DNA from: Pyrinomonadaceae bacterium
GTDB taxonomy: Bacteria > Acidobacteriota > Blastocatellia > Pyrinomonadales > Pyrinomonadaceae
DNA: 64,000 bases
Direction: 5' to 3'
NCBI GenBank assembly: GCA_028284415.1
Contig: JANQRU010000004.1
Coordinates: 992,001 to 1,056,000, forward strand
In this document: positions 43,244 through 51,398 of the stretch, piece by piece
How positions within the stretch are numbered: position 1 is the stretch's first letter
Layout of the letters: every line of letters begins with the position of its first letter
Program-made: the position numbers and the translations under genes
The notes under the pieces: generated by a model
The model's database searches: none
What the model was told of the DNA's origin: nothing
What the model saw: the letters and a program-made list of their open reading frames with translations, nothing else

Positions 43244-43879
43244 TTACTTTTTAGCTTCTATGTTCAAAATAACTTTTACATCTTTTCCGATTGCACCGCT
43301 TTTAGCTCCGTAATCAACACCAAAAGCCGTGCGGTCAAACATTGTTTCGGCGGTCGCTCCCATAACTTTTGAACCGCCTCTGCCACTTGCAAACCCCGCA
43401 ACTTTAACAGGAATTGTCATAGTTTTTGTAACGCCGCGAAGTGTGAAATCGCCAGTAACATTTAACGTATCACCACTTTTTTCGACCTTTTTACTCTTAA
43501 AAGTAATTTCCGGAAATTTTTCTGCATCGAAAAAATCAGCCGATCTTAAATGATTATCCCGTCTCGCAACTCTCGTATCTACGCTTGCTGTTTTTGCACT
43601 GAATTCGACTGAAGATTTTGTAACATCATCAGCATTATAATTCACCGTTCCGGAAAACTCCGTAAAATATCCCGGTACATCAACAAGTCCCATATGCTTT
43701 ACTTTGAAGCCGATTGCACTGTGAGCAACGTCAAATTTGTATGCTCCTGATTCTGCCACAACAGTGCTGTTGCCAAATTTTTCTTCAATTGAAATCTTTT
43801 TCGCATCCAGCGAATCTGTTCCGAATAAAAATGCTCCACCAATTAACGCAAAAACAATTGTTAAAATAACTTTTTTCAT
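43244..43879 (-). CDS. Exported YceI-family lipid-binding protein (copy 1)
   Basis: A 211-residue exported lipocalin-like protein of the YceI family, which binds isoprenoid or other lipids. The signal segment (1-24) is followed by a short linker, and the domain opens YKFDVAHSAIGFKVKHMGLVDVPGYFTEFSGTV. The later motifs ASVDTRVARRDNHLRSADFFDAEKFPEITF are standard. I chose the ATG at 43879, with GGGAGGA before it. It starts 35 bases after the end of a paralogue in the same direction, so the pair forms an operon. Confidence 0.92.
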   Translation of the reverse strand: MKKVILTIVFALIGGAFLFGTDSLDAKKISIEEKFGNSTVVAESGAYKFDVAHSAIGFKVKHMGLVDVPGYFTEFSGTVNYNADDVTKSSVEFSAKTASVDTRVARRDNHLRSADFFDAEKFPEITFKSKKVEKSGDTLNVTGDFTLRGVTKTMTIPVKVAGFASGRGGSKVMGATAETMFDRTAFGVDYGAKSGAIGKDVKVILNIEAKK

Positions 43880-43913
43880 CCTAAAAAAATTCCTCCCATT
43901 CACTCAATAAAAT

Positions 43914-44618
43914 TTACTTTTTCGCTTGCTTAGGCTTTTTCTTAACTGATTCGATTTGTAAATCTACAACGACATTATCGGAAAGCATAGGCGTTCCGTT
44001 CGGTAAATTTGAACCATAATTAACATTAAAAGCTCTACGATTAATAACAGTTTGTCCCGTAACTCCCATGCGAATCGTGCCGCGACCGTCCTTGATTGGT
44101 CCATACATACGCATAGGGATTCTGACCTGTTTTGTGACTCCTTTCATCGTTAGATCGCCGGTAACGATATATCTTTTTCCTTTCTTTTTGACCTTCGTGC
44201 TTTTGAAAGACATCTCAGGATATTTCTGCACTTCAAAGAAATCTTTACTTCTCAAGTGATTATCGCGTGCGTTGATGCCTGTATCTACCGATTTCATTTC
44301 GGCTGTAAATTCAACCTTTGAATTCTTAGCCTTTTTAGCATCGAAATTGATAACGCCGTCAAATTTTCTGAATGCTCCGGGTACATCTACTAAGCCCATA
44401 TGTCTTATCTTAAAACCGATTGTGCTGTGGGCTTTATCAAATTGGTAATCGCCCATTTGCTCTTCTTTGGAAAGCTTTGTTTTTACAGCATAAGCTTCGA
44501 TGCGTTCTTCGACCGTCATCGAACTCGCATTTGAATTTCCGCTAAAGCTAAAAACAGCAACCAATACAAAAAGTGCAAAGACACCAAAGATTGAAAACAA
44601 AAATCTTCTCTTATTCAT
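43914..44618 (-). CDS. Exported YceI-family lipid-binding protein (copy 2)
   Basis: A 234-residue paralogue of the next gene, first in transcription. It has an N-terminal membrane segment (about 7-27) and the YceI domain (YQFDKAHSTIGFKIRHMGLVDVPGAFRKFDGVI; VDTGINARDNHLRSKDFFEVQKYPEMSF). The basic C-terminus VKKKPKQAKK may be loose. Such proteins are often made with cytochrome b561 partners; none is seen, but a DoxX membrane protein follows upstream. Function: periplasmic binding of a hydrophobic ligand. Confidence 0.92.
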   Translation of the reverse strand: MNKRRFLFSIFGVFALFVLVAVFSFSGNSNASSMTVEERIEAYAVKTKLSKEEQMGDYQFDKAHSTIGFKIRHMGLVDVPGAFRKFDGVINFDAKKAKNSKVEFTAEMKSVDTGINARDNHLRSKDFFEVQKYPEMSFKSTKVKKKGKRYIVTGDLTMKGVTKQVRIPMRMYGPIKDGRGTIRMGVTGQTVINRRAFNVNYGSNLPNGTPMLSDNVVVDLQIESVKKKPKQAKK

Positions 44619-44723
44619 TAATACTTACTCCAGATTTTTTAGTGAATTAAAGTTATTTTAACAATCTAAAATTTTATCTTGTTAAAAATGTCTTTTCAAA
44701 AGTGGTTTTCAACCTTTGATGCT

Positions 44724-45107
44724 CTATTCACCTTTTTCGTCAACTGAAAATGCTCCCGCACCGTCTGCTAAGAATTTAATTAAAGCCCCTATAATCGCTA
44801 GATTTTTTAATACGGCGATCATTTCAGCTCGATCTGCCATATTTGGAACGTGATAAATCAGCGTCGCGGGAATAATAAAAACTATTAGTATTACTGCCGC
44901 AATTCTTGCCTTATACCCAATTAATAAAAGCAAACCCCCGACCAGCTCAAAAACTATCGCACCAACCAAGAACAAGTCAGGCATCGGGAAGCCTACCTTT
45001 GCCATTCCTTCAGAAGTTCCTGCAAAGTTAAAAATTTTCCCTACGCCTGACATCAAAAATATCAACGCCACTAAAAATCTTGATAATGGATGTAAAATTA
45101 CGTTCAT
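44724..45107 (-). CDS. DoxX-family membrane protein
   Basis: A 127-residue four-helix membrane protein of the DoxX family, associated with quinone, thiol and redox stress. The opening LSRFLVALIFLMSGVGKIFNFAGT and the middle LVGGLLLLIGYKARIAAVIL are diagnostic. The GGGGGAAA ribosome-binding site is good. A palindromic operator lies 20-45 bases before the start. It matches another palindrome in front of the upstream MarR gene, so the regulator very likely represses both. The arrangement resembles MarR/DUF24-controlled quinone-response genes. Confidence 0.9.
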   Translation of the reverse strand: MNVILHPLSRFLVALIFLMSGVGKIFNFAGTSEGMAKVGFPMPDLFLVGAIVFELVGGLLLLIGYKARIAAVILIVFIIPATLIYHVPNMADRAEMIAVLKNLAIIGALIKFLADGAGAFSVDEKGE

Positions 45108-45126
45108 GTTTATTTCCCCCTTAATC

Positions 45127-45152
45127 TAAATAGTCGTTACAACGACTATTTA
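45127..45152. promoter_or_regulatory. MarR operator 1, before doxX
   Basis: A perfect 26-bp palindrome (half-site TAAATAGTCGTTA) lies between the MarR stop and the doxX start. It shares its outer AAATA and core GTT-CAAC with operator 2. Confidence 0.8.
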
Positions 45153-45160
45153 TTAAAAAA

Positions 45161-45625
45161 TTATTTACCTTTCCTTGCTAAAACTAAAAGAGCGTTAAGC
45201 TGTTGCAAAAGGTCTTCGCCAAGATGTCCTAGTAAGTTTTTATTTTTATCTTGGATAGGATTATCGAGTCTTTTCAATAAATCTAAACCCTTCTTTGTTA
45301 TTTTAGAAACCTTAACCCGACGATCTTCTTCTGCTCTTGCCGTCTTGATTAAATCTCTTTTCTTTAAACGCTCTAAAAGCCTTGTAATATCAGAGTCTTT
45401 CGTTACTAAACGGTCACTTATCTGACTACTTGCCAAACCCTTTTCCCCCGCACCGCGAAGTATTCTTAAAACATTATATTGCTGTCCGCTCAAGTTTTGT
45501 TCTTTCAAAACCTCATTACTGCTTTGCCGTAGAGCATAAGCAGTTCTTTGCAAATTTAAGAAAACCTCTTCTTCCAGACTCGAAAAAGGTTTGGTTTGTT
45601 TGATTTCTTTTAATAACTGACTCAC
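45161..45625 (-). CDS. MarR-family transcriptional regulator
   Basis: A 154-residue winged-helix regulator. The MarR pattern is clear: NLSGQQYNVLRILRGAGEKGLASSQISDRLVTKDSDITRLLERLKKRDLIKTARAEEDRRVKVSKITKKGLDLL, with the DRR wing. The frame extends upstream to a TTG at 45664, but that start would place the palindrome 45636-45659 inside the gene; the GTG at 45625 puts it 11 bases before the start, where an autoregulatory operator belongs. It controls the doxX gene next to it by inference. An inducer such as a phenolic or quinone is likely but not shown. Confidence 0.85.
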   Translation of the reverse strand: MSQLLKEIKQTKPFSSLEEEVFLNLQRTAYALRQSSNEVLKEQNLSGQQYNVLRILRGAGEKGLASSQISDRLVTKDSDITRLLERLKKRDLIKTARAEEDRRVKVSKITKKGLDLLKRLDNPIQDKNKNLLGHLGEDLLQQLNALLVLARKGK

Positions 45626-45635
45626 AATAACTATA

Positions 45636-45659
45636 AAATACTTGTTGCAACAAGTATTT
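45636..45659. promoter_or_regulatory. MarR operator 2, before the MarR gene
   Basis: A perfect 24-bp palindrome (half-site AAATACTTGTTG). Compared with operator 1 (AAATAGTCGTTA), changes occur symmetrically in both arms, as expected for a dimer-binding site. Confidence 0.8.
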
Positions 45660-45750
45660 GTCAAGTGAGAATGAAAAATATAGTTAAGAGAATTTTAATT
45701 TTGGGCAAGATGGAATAAAGTTAAACATAAATAGAATTATTTTAACGACT

Positions 45751-46104
45751 ATGTGGGAAGCATTTACAGAATGGTTTTTAAGCCTCGGTAAAGACTACGG
45801 AGTAAATCCGTATATTTTCGGGGGAATCTATGTCGGAGCAATTCCGCTTTTTTCTTTGTGTATTGCGTGGTTAGTACGTAACTACCGCAAAGGCAAATCA
45901 ATTGTCTTTCCGGCATTCGCGGCTACGTTCTTCTTTCTTTCCGCATACATTTATCTAATCATCGTTGGAATGAATGTCCCGATTTGGGTTTACATAGCTG
46001 TGGTTGCACTCGTTATTTTTGGAGCGTATTCAACTCTGAAAAAGGTGCGACGACAAATTAGTGAAGTTGATGCAGAAAAAGCTGACCAAGGAGAAAGTAG
46101 TTGA
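45751..46104 (+). CDS. Small membrane protein
   Basis: A 117-residue protein with three predicted membrane helices (about 25-45, 54-72 and 77-95), a helical N-terminus (MWEAFTEWFLSLGKDYG) and a charged C-terminal tail ending EKADQGESS. I recognise no family. Its stop overlaps the start of the next gene by four bases (TTGA), and it lies divergent from the MarR gene. Function unknown. Confidence 0.75.
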   Translation: MWEAFTEWFLSLGKDYGVNPYIFGGIYVGAIPLFSLCIAWLVRNYRKGKSIVFPAFAATFFFLSAYIYLIIVGMNVPIWVYIAVVALVIFGAYSTLKKVRRQISEVDAEKADQGESS

Positions 46105-47402
46105 GAAGTGTTCTTTTCAAGGTAAGTTTTTTAACATTTGTCGTAGCTTTTTTTTCAATTAATCTATTCTCTCAAGCTTCACAAAACGATAAATGGACGA
46201 AGTTTCTCAAGCAGAATTCAAAAGAAATAAAATCTTTGGAATCAGAAAATTTTGACGACCTAAAATTTTTAAAAAAACTTCTCAAAGAGAAACGAATTGT
46301 CCAACTTGGCGAAGGTGGACATGGAATGAAAGAGTATTTTCAAGCTAAAACTCGGCTTGTAAAATTTCTTCATCAAGAGATGGATTTTGAAGTAATCGCT
46401 TTTGAAAGTTCACTTTATCAATGCTATCAATCTGATAAATTTGCAGGTGATTTAAATCCTATGAAATCACTAATTGATTGTATGTTCGGCGTTTGGCATA
46501 CAAAAGAAGTCTTAAATTTATTTGAATACATCAAGAAAAATCGCCAAACAGATAAACCGCTTAAATACATAGGTTTCGACATTCAACCAATCGGGCGTAA
46601 TAAAAAACATAGACCAAAGTTTTTGAAAGAAGCTGTGGCTAAAATTGATAAAAAATCCGCACAGGAAATTTTTGAACTTGATGAATTTTTCTTAAAAGAA
46701 TACGCAAAAAAATCGAATGAACGCCGAAAATCTTTTAGGGAAAACCGAAGTAAATTTATCGAAAGTTACGAAAAAACAGCGAAATTAATCAAAGAAAACT
46801 TAGCAAAATATAAGCATAAAAAAGATGCTTTAGTTGCTATGCAAACTGCTAATTTTTTAGCTCAATACATAAAGCAACAAACCGCACTCGATTTGAAAGC
46901 CTATGTCGAACTTCGGGATGAAGGAATGGCACAAAATATAGAATTCATTGCGGAAAACCTTTATCCAAATAAAAAAATAATCATCTGGGGACACAATGCC
47001 CACATTCGTTATAAAAACGAAGACATTCCGCCGACAAAAGAGATTTTTCCGGGCGTTGCAACACGCATGATGGGAAGCTGGCTTATGAAAAAATATGTCG
47101 GAAAAATTTACACAATCGGTTTTTACACAAACAGCGGTTCGGCAACAAATAACAGGCGAAAAGTTTATCAGATTACTGATGCTAAAGGTGGAATGTTTGA
47201 GTCAAAATTCAAGCAGCTAAGCGGAAATTATCTATTTGTAGACTTTCTAAATCAAAGAAAGAAAAGAGGGAAAACTTGGATGTTTACGATTCCCGTTACT
47301 GCAAGATACAACGGAATTTTTCCGCAAGAAATGGTGATTACAAATCAATATGACGGAGTTATTTTTATAAAAGAAGTTTCTCCACCAGAGTATTTATATT
47401 AA
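46101..47402 (+). CDS. Exported erythromycin esterase-like protein
   Basis: A 433-residue exported protein of the erythromycin esterase superfamily. A signal segment (6-24, ending INLFSQ) is followed by the family's IVQLGEGGHGMKEYFQAKTRLVKFLHQEMDFEVIAFESS and the helical region with WGVWHTKEVLNLFEYI. The second conserved block IIIWGHNAHIRY and the end IPVTARYNGIFPQ complete it. The start is a TTG, with AAGGAG seven bases before and an overlap with the previous stop, which makes it convincing. These proteins hydrolyse macrolides or, more broadly, esters; true resistance activity is not shown. Confidence 0.83.
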   Translation: MRSVLFKVSFLTFVVAFFSINLFSQASQNDKWTKFLKQNSKEIKSLESENFDDLKFLKKLLKEKRIVQLGEGGHGMKEYFQAKTRLVKFLHQEMDFEVIAFESSLYQCYQSDKFAGDLNPMKSLIDCMFGVWHTKEVLNLFEYIKKNRQTDKPLKYIGFDIQPIGRNKKHRPKFLKEAVAKIDKKSAQEIFELDEFFLKEYAKKSNERRKSFRENRSKFIESYEKTAKLIKENLAKYKHKKDALVAMQTANFLAQYIKQQTALDLKAYVELRDEGMAQNIEFIAENLYPNKKIIIWGHNAHIRYKNEDIPPTKEIFPGVATRMMGSWLMKKYVGKIYTIGFYTNSGSATNNRRKVYQITDAKGGMFESKFKQLSGNYLFVDFLNQRKKRGKTWMFTIPVTARYNGIFPQEMVITNQYDGVIFIKEVSPPEYLY

Positions 47403-47434
47403 AAAAGAAGGAATATAGCTTACAGCTAAAAATT

Positions 47435-48895
47435 ATGAGCGAAACTTACGATTTGATTGTTATTGGTGGTGGTTCGGCAGGATTGGTTGCGGCTGGCGGT
47501 GCAGGGATTTTGGGTGCGAAGGTTGCACTTATCGAAAAAGCCAAACTCGGTGGCGATTGCCTTTGGACAGGTTGCGTTCCATCCAAAACATTTATCCGTT
47601 CGGCAAGACTTGCTTCCGATATGCGTAATGCCGAAAAATACGGCTTTGAAAAAGTCGAGCCAACATTCAAAGGAAAAGATTTCGCTTCAATCACAGGTCG
47701 AGTCCAAGATGTAATCGGCGTAATTGAAGAACACGATGCCCCCGAAGTTTTTGAAGAAATGGGGGCGGAAGTAATCTTCGGAACGCCAAAGTTTACTAGC
47801 AAAAACGAAATCGAGGTCAAACTGCGAGATGGCACAAAGCAAACGATGAAATCCAAACGCTTCTGCATCTCGACAGGCTCTTCACCATTCATTCCGCCAA
47901 TTGAAGGACTAGAAGAAACAGGTTACATCACCAATGAAGAAGTCTTTCACGTTAAAGAATTGCCCGAAACAATGGTAGTTTTAGGCGGTGGTGTAATCGG
48001 TGTCGAACTCGGACAATCATTTCAAAGATACGGCTCAAATGTAACACTCATCGAAATGAATGACCGTATCTTAAAGCAAGAAGATGAAGAAGTTTCCGCT
48101 CTTATGCAAGGTGTTTTGGAAAAAGACGGAATGAAAGTTTTAACCGAAACAAAAGCCGTAAAATTTTATAAAACGGAAGATGGCAAAAAGGTCGTAACCG
48201 TCGAACGAAACGGCAAACAAGAAGAGTTTGTCTGCGACGAAATCCTCGCCGCCGTCGGACGAAAAGCAAATTCAGACAATTTAGGACTCGAAGCGGCAGG
48301 AGTTGAAACCGAACGTGGGAAAATAAAAGTTGATGATTATTTGCGAACAACCAACAAAGCAATTTACGCCGCTGGCGATATCAACGGCAAATTCCAATTC
48401 ACGCACATGGCAGATTACGAAGCACAAATCGTACTCAAAAATTGCTTCTTATTCTTCCCCTTGATGACAAAAACCGATTACCGAGTCGTCCCTTGGGCAA
48501 CATTCACCGAACCCGAAATCGCCCGCGTCGGAATGGTCGAAAAAGAGGCAAAAGAAAAATACGGTGCCGACAAAGTAAAAGTCTATAAAGTCCACCTCGA
48601 CCACAACGATCGAGCCTTAGCCGAAGGCGAACCCGAAGGCTTCGCAAAATTAGTCCTCAAAGGCAAAAAAATCCTCGGCGTTACAATAGTCGGAATCCAC
48701 TCCGGCGAACTAATCAGCGAATTCACCGTAGCAATGAAACACGGTCTCTCAATCGCCCAACTAAACGAAGCCATCCACGTCTATCCAACCCTCGCCAAAG
48801 TAACTCAAGCATTAGGAACAGAAAGCACAATTGAAGGTTTGAAGAAAGATTGGGTACAAAAATGGTTCGGAAGATACCTGAAGATTTGGCGATAG
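47435..48895 (+). CDS. MerA/Lpd-like flavin disulfide reductase
   Basis: A 486-residue FAD and NAD(P)H-dependent disulfide reductase. The FAD-binding GGGSAGLVAA, redox pair GGDCLWTGCVPSK, NAD-binding GGGVIGVELGQSF and second FAD motif YAAGDINGKFQFTH are intact. The dimerisation domain carries HVYPTLAK where lipoamide dehydrogenase has the catalytic HxHPTLSE: Tyr replaces the catalytic His and Lys the Glu. The enzyme is therefore closer to the mercuric reductase-like, dihydrolipoamide-unrelated group. An N-terminal HMA domain is absent. Its substrate is unknown. Gene is followed by the first composite palindrome cluster. Confidence 0.85.
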   Translation: MSETYDLIVIGGGSAGLVAAGGAGILGAKVALIEKAKLGGDCLWTGCVPSKTFIRSARLASDMRNAEKYGFEKVEPTFKGKDFASITGRVQDVIGVIEEHDAPEVFEEMGAEVIFGTPKFTSKNEIEVKLRDGTKQTMKSKRFCISTGSSPFIPPIEGLEETGYITNEEVFHVKELPETMVVLGGGVIGVELGQSFQRYGSNVTLIEMNDRILKQEDEEVSALMQGVLEKDGMKVLTETKAVKFYKTEDGKKVVTVERNGKQEEFVCDEILAAVGRKANSDNLGLEAAGVETERGKIKVDDYLRTTNKAIYAAGDINGKFQFTHMADYEAQIVLKNCFLFFPLMTKTDYRVVPWATFTEPEIARVGMVEKEAKEKYGADKVKVYKVHLDHNDRALAEGEPEGFAKLVLKGKKILGVTIVGIHSGELISEFTVAMKHGLSIAQLNEAIHVYPTLAKVTQALGTESTIEGLKKDWVQKWFGRYLKIWR

Positions 48896-48921
48896 AAATT
48901 AGCAACAACATTTTCAAAAAA

Positions 48922-49193
48922 GCCATTGAAAATGGCGAAAGCGTAAAGCCCTGTGTGGAGCGTGAGCGGAACGCAGGGTTTTGGATGACAACAGATTTTT
49001 GAGCTATCGTGAGATAGCGACAGCGATTGGTTTGGGGAATTGTTTGGTGGAAATGGTTTCGTGTTGTCGTTTGATTTGATGTTGATTGATGCTGTCGCCC
49101 ATATTCATGGGCTTGATGGTTTTGTTTGTAATTGACCTAGCGTTTCGCTGACGCTTCACACTAGGCTTTACGATGCCGTGCGTTATCACGCAC
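48922..49193. repeat. Composite palindromic element upstream of RAYT 1 (left copy)
   Basis: Six hairpins in the order AB, A', inverted A', inverted BA. A (48922-48936) is GCCATT-GAA-AATGGC; B (48949-48978) pairs CCCTGTGT with ACGCAGGG. A' is GCTATC-GTGA-GATAGC (49003-49018); inverted A' is 49097-49112. Inverted B (49136-49165) pairs CCTAGTGT with ACGCTAGG on the minus strand, and inverted A (49178-49193) is GTGCGT-GATA-ACGCAC. The spacer between A and B is about 11 bases and ends GTAAA. The same layout recurs at 49870-50129. Confidence 0.85.
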
Positions 49194-49289
49194 TAATTTT
49201 ATAGTTTTTGTGGTCTGAAATTTTATTTTTGAATCGTTACGATATGCAATTTTGTTTTTGAATCGTTCTTGTATTTTTGAATTATACTT

Positions 49290-49748
49290 TTATTTGAATA
49301 AATATTTTTCTTCAAATTCGACATCGTTTGCACGGAGGATTTTTATGAATTCGCCTCGGAAACCGTAATTGTATTTTTTGTGATGTTCTTCTTGGTTAGC
49401 GATGTAATTTTGGACGGCTTTGATTTGTGAAGCACTTACGGTGAATGCTCCGTAGCCGTTTTGCCAAGAAAAATCTGACGCGTCGGGAAAGACCCTTTTC
49501 ATCCAGCCTGAAGAGTTGGCTTTTAGTTCACGCATGACGTTGGACACAGATTTGTCAGGGCGGAGTTTGGCAAGTATGTGAACGTGGTCGCTCATTCCGC
49601 CAACGCCGAGAGATTTTCCGCCGAGTCCACGAATTGAACCGCCAATGTATTCATAAAGCCGAGACTTGTTTTCGTCCGTGATAATCGGTCTGCGGTCTTT
49701 GGTTGAAAATACGATGTGATAAACAAGATTTGTGTAAGATTGTGCCAT
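49290..49748 (-). CDS. REP-associated tyrosine transposase (RAYT) 1
   Basis: A 152-residue IS200/Y1-type transposase of the RAYT class. The HUH motif is in GMSDHVHILAKL, the nucleophile Tyr in AVQNYIANQEEHHK, and WQNGYGAFTVS is typical of RAYT proteins. RAYTs are domesticated enzymes that nick and move REP palindromes but rarely themselves. I chose the ATG at 49748, since the frame upstream begins with a TTG. The gene is flanked on both sides by near-identical composite palindrome elements, which are its likely substrates. There is no IS terminal structure beyond these. Confidence 0.92.
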   Translation of the reverse strand: MAQSYTNLVYHIVFSTKDRRPIITDENKSRLYEYIGGSIRGLGGKSLGVGGMSDHVHILAKLRPDKSVSNVMRELKANSSGWMKRVFPDASDFSWQNGYGAFTVSASQIKAVQNYIANQEEHHKKYNYGFRGEFIKILRANDVEFEEKYLFK

Positions 49749-49869
49749 AAGTTTGGGAGGGGACAATATTATATTTGATTCGGAATTTTAGCATTAGATT
49801 TTAACGAATCAAATATTAGAAGAAATTTTGGCAATTGAAAAATACGTATAACGCATCGTTTCGATCTCA

Positions 49870-50129
49870 GCCCTCGACAGAGGGCGACAACGTAAAGCCT
49901 AGTGTGAAGCGTCAGCGGAACGCTAGGTATTTATGAGAAAAATTGTGGAAGCCCATGAAAATGGGCGACAGCGATTGATTCATCTAACATATTTGAAATT
50001 TGCAACAATCGTTAAATGGGTATGGTGCTGTCGCCATCTTGCGATGGCTTGAAATTGCTGGTGATTCGATAACCCAGCATTCCGCTGACGCTTCATACTG
50101 GGCTTTATGCTGACGCCATTTTCAATGGC
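49870..50129. repeat. Composite palindromic element flanking RAYT 1 (right copy)
   Basis: The layout is the same as that of the left copy. A (49870-49885) is GCCCTC-GACA-GAGGGC, B (49898-49927) pairs CCTAGTGT with ACGCTAGG, A' (49951-49966) is GCCCAT-GAAA-ATGGGC, inverted A' (50033-50048) is GCCATC-GCAA-GATGGC read on the minus strand, inverted B (50073-50102) pairs CCCAGTAT with ATGCTGGG, and inverted A (50115-50129) is GCCATT-GAA-AATGGC. Spacer sequences such as GACAGCG and CGTAAA are shared. The rest of 49749-50382 has no gene; see also 50193-50243. Confidence 0.85.
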
Positions 50130-50192
50130 TAGTTGTGAGACATTAGGAATAGAAAGCGGATTTCATGGATCTTCGTGGATTTATTCTAAACA

Positions 50193-50243
50193 AATCTGTG
50201 AATATCCGCGTAATCTGCGTAATCCGTGTTCTATTTATTTTTG
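50193..50243. repeat. Dispersed TCTGCGTAATCCGTG repeat, copy 1
   Basis: An intergenic sequence with TCTGCGTAATCCGTG and TTCTATTT near its ends; a related one occurs at 59168-59219. Similar words recur across many bacterial genomes, by recollection. Confidence 0.45.
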
Positions 50244-50382
50244 GTTTTATTCAAATTTCTTGGGTTTTTAAGCAACTTCTAACACAATTTCGCCATTTTA
50301 TTTAATAGTTTTTTCGTTAAATTTGTCTTGATTATTTATGAACTTACTTACTATCGTTCGTTATACTGATTTTAAAAAAATC

Positions 50383-50913
50383 TTACTTTTTCTCATCTTC
50401 CAACAATGTGTAATGTCCGTGAATGCAGAGCCATTTGCCGTTTTCTTTAACGAATATTCGGGTTGATTTTCCGCGTGTGGCGAATGGTTTTCCTTTTGAA
50501 GTTCCTTCGTCTTCCCAATAGTAAGTTATCCAAGCTGTGTCGCCGCGGACTGTGACTTTTGGTTCTTTCATTTGGGTGGCAACTTTGGTTGGTTCATTTA
50601 TCCAATCCTCAATTCCTTTTACCTCTGCATCTTTTCCTTCACGCAGGGTTTTTGCGGTTTCGCCCCATTGTGTGAAATCGGGATGAACATGTGAGGCGTA
50701 GCGTTTGATGTCGCCTTTTTCGATCGCGTCCCACATATCTGTGAGGGTATTTTTTATCGCTTCTTTTTCTTTTTCGATGTCCGTGACATTTTTTTCATCG
50801 ACATTTGCATTGAATTTTGTATTGCTGCTTTCACAGCCAACTAAGAAAAGTACCGATGTTAGGAATAGAAGACTTGAGAAAATGAGTTTTCCGAAGATTT
50901 TAGTATTTTTCAT
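50383..50913 (-). CDS. NTF2-like (DUF4440) lipoprotein
   Basis: A 176-residue predicted lipoprotein. The signal peptide ends FLVGC, giving a lipidated Cys. The rest is an NTF2/SnoaL-like domain: EKEAIKNTLTDMWDAIEKGDIKRYASHVHPDFTQWGE, then strands with RGDTAWITYYWEDEG and FVKENGKWLCIHGHYTLL. I chose the ATG at 50913 because the longer frame (to 50994) would bury the signal peptide. Similar lipoproteins serve as binding or enzyme-like proteins; the ligand is unknown. Divergent from the next gene. Confidence 0.83.
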   Translation of the reverse strand: MKNTKIFGKLIFSSLLFLTSVLFLVGCESSNTKFNANVDEKNVTDIEKEKEAIKNTLTDMWDAIEKGDIKRYASHVHPDFTQWGETAKTLREGKDAEVKGIEDWINEPTKVATQMKEPKVTVRGDTAWITYYWEDEGTSKGKPFATRGKSTRIFVKENGKWLCIHGHYTLLEDEKK

Positions 50914-51026
50914 CTTGATATAAATGTAAACAAACACAGAAGGCGATGCAAGAATTTTGCTGTGGTTGCGTTCCTGTCGGTACAAGCTATTCATTTAGTT
51001 ACAAATCAAAGTAAACAGGAGAAACT

Positions 51027-51311
51027 ATGAAAAAACTAACAATTACGGCAGTGCTCGTTCTGACTTTTGGCATTAATGCCTTTGCGTCAGTTTACATCAA
51101 ATATTACAACAAAGATTCGACAACACATAAGATGTCGGTAAAAATCGGTGGTTCGACGCGGACAGTTGAATTTAGAGGTTCAACGACAGGTGCAACCACG
51201 ATTCAAGGCGGCGGAGATTCAGCCGTTATTTCAACTAAATGTGGTGACGTGACGGTTAAAACAAACTCAAAAATTGAGATAAAAAATGGCTGTATTAAGA
51301 TTGTGAATTGA
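51027..51311 (+). CDS. Small exported protein
   Basis: A 94-residue exported protein with a signal peptide (1-20, ending AFAS) and a short beta-rich body (SVYIKYYNKDSTTHKMSVKIGG; TTGATTIQGGGDSAVISTKCGDVTV). Two Cys (TKCGDV and NGCIKI) could form one disulfide. A strong AGGAG lies before the ATG. I recognise no family. Confidence 0.7.
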   Translation: MKKLTITAVLVLTFGINAFASVYIKYYNKDSTTHKMSVKIGGSTRTVEFRGSTTGATTIQGGGDSAVISTKCGDVTVKTNSKIEIKNGCIKIVN

Positions 51312-51322
51312 TACGATTATTT

Positions 51323-51355
51323 GCCCGCGAATTTACGCGAATGGACGCGAATAAA
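51323..51355. repeat. GCGAAT repeat bracket, left
   Basis: A run of units like CCCGCGAATTTACGCGAATG; a reverse-complement counterpart lies at 52192-52223. Together they bracket the next gene. Confidence 0.5.
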
Positions 51356-51398
51356 AGAGGGGAAATTAGCGAGAATTAGTGTGGATTGGCGGGCTAAA

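Noticed and set aside
45625-45664. Upstream TTG start of the MarR gene
   Set aside because: It would place a perfect operator palindrome inside the coding region and lacks a ribosome-binding site.
46101-47402. Macrolide resistance gene
   Set aside because: It belongs to the erythromycin esterase superfamily, but such members are common in environmental genomes and the export signal and context do not indicate resistance.
48922-50129. CRISPR array
   Set aside because: The repeats are hairpins in both orientations with irregular spacing and no unique spacers of equal length; no cas genes are near.
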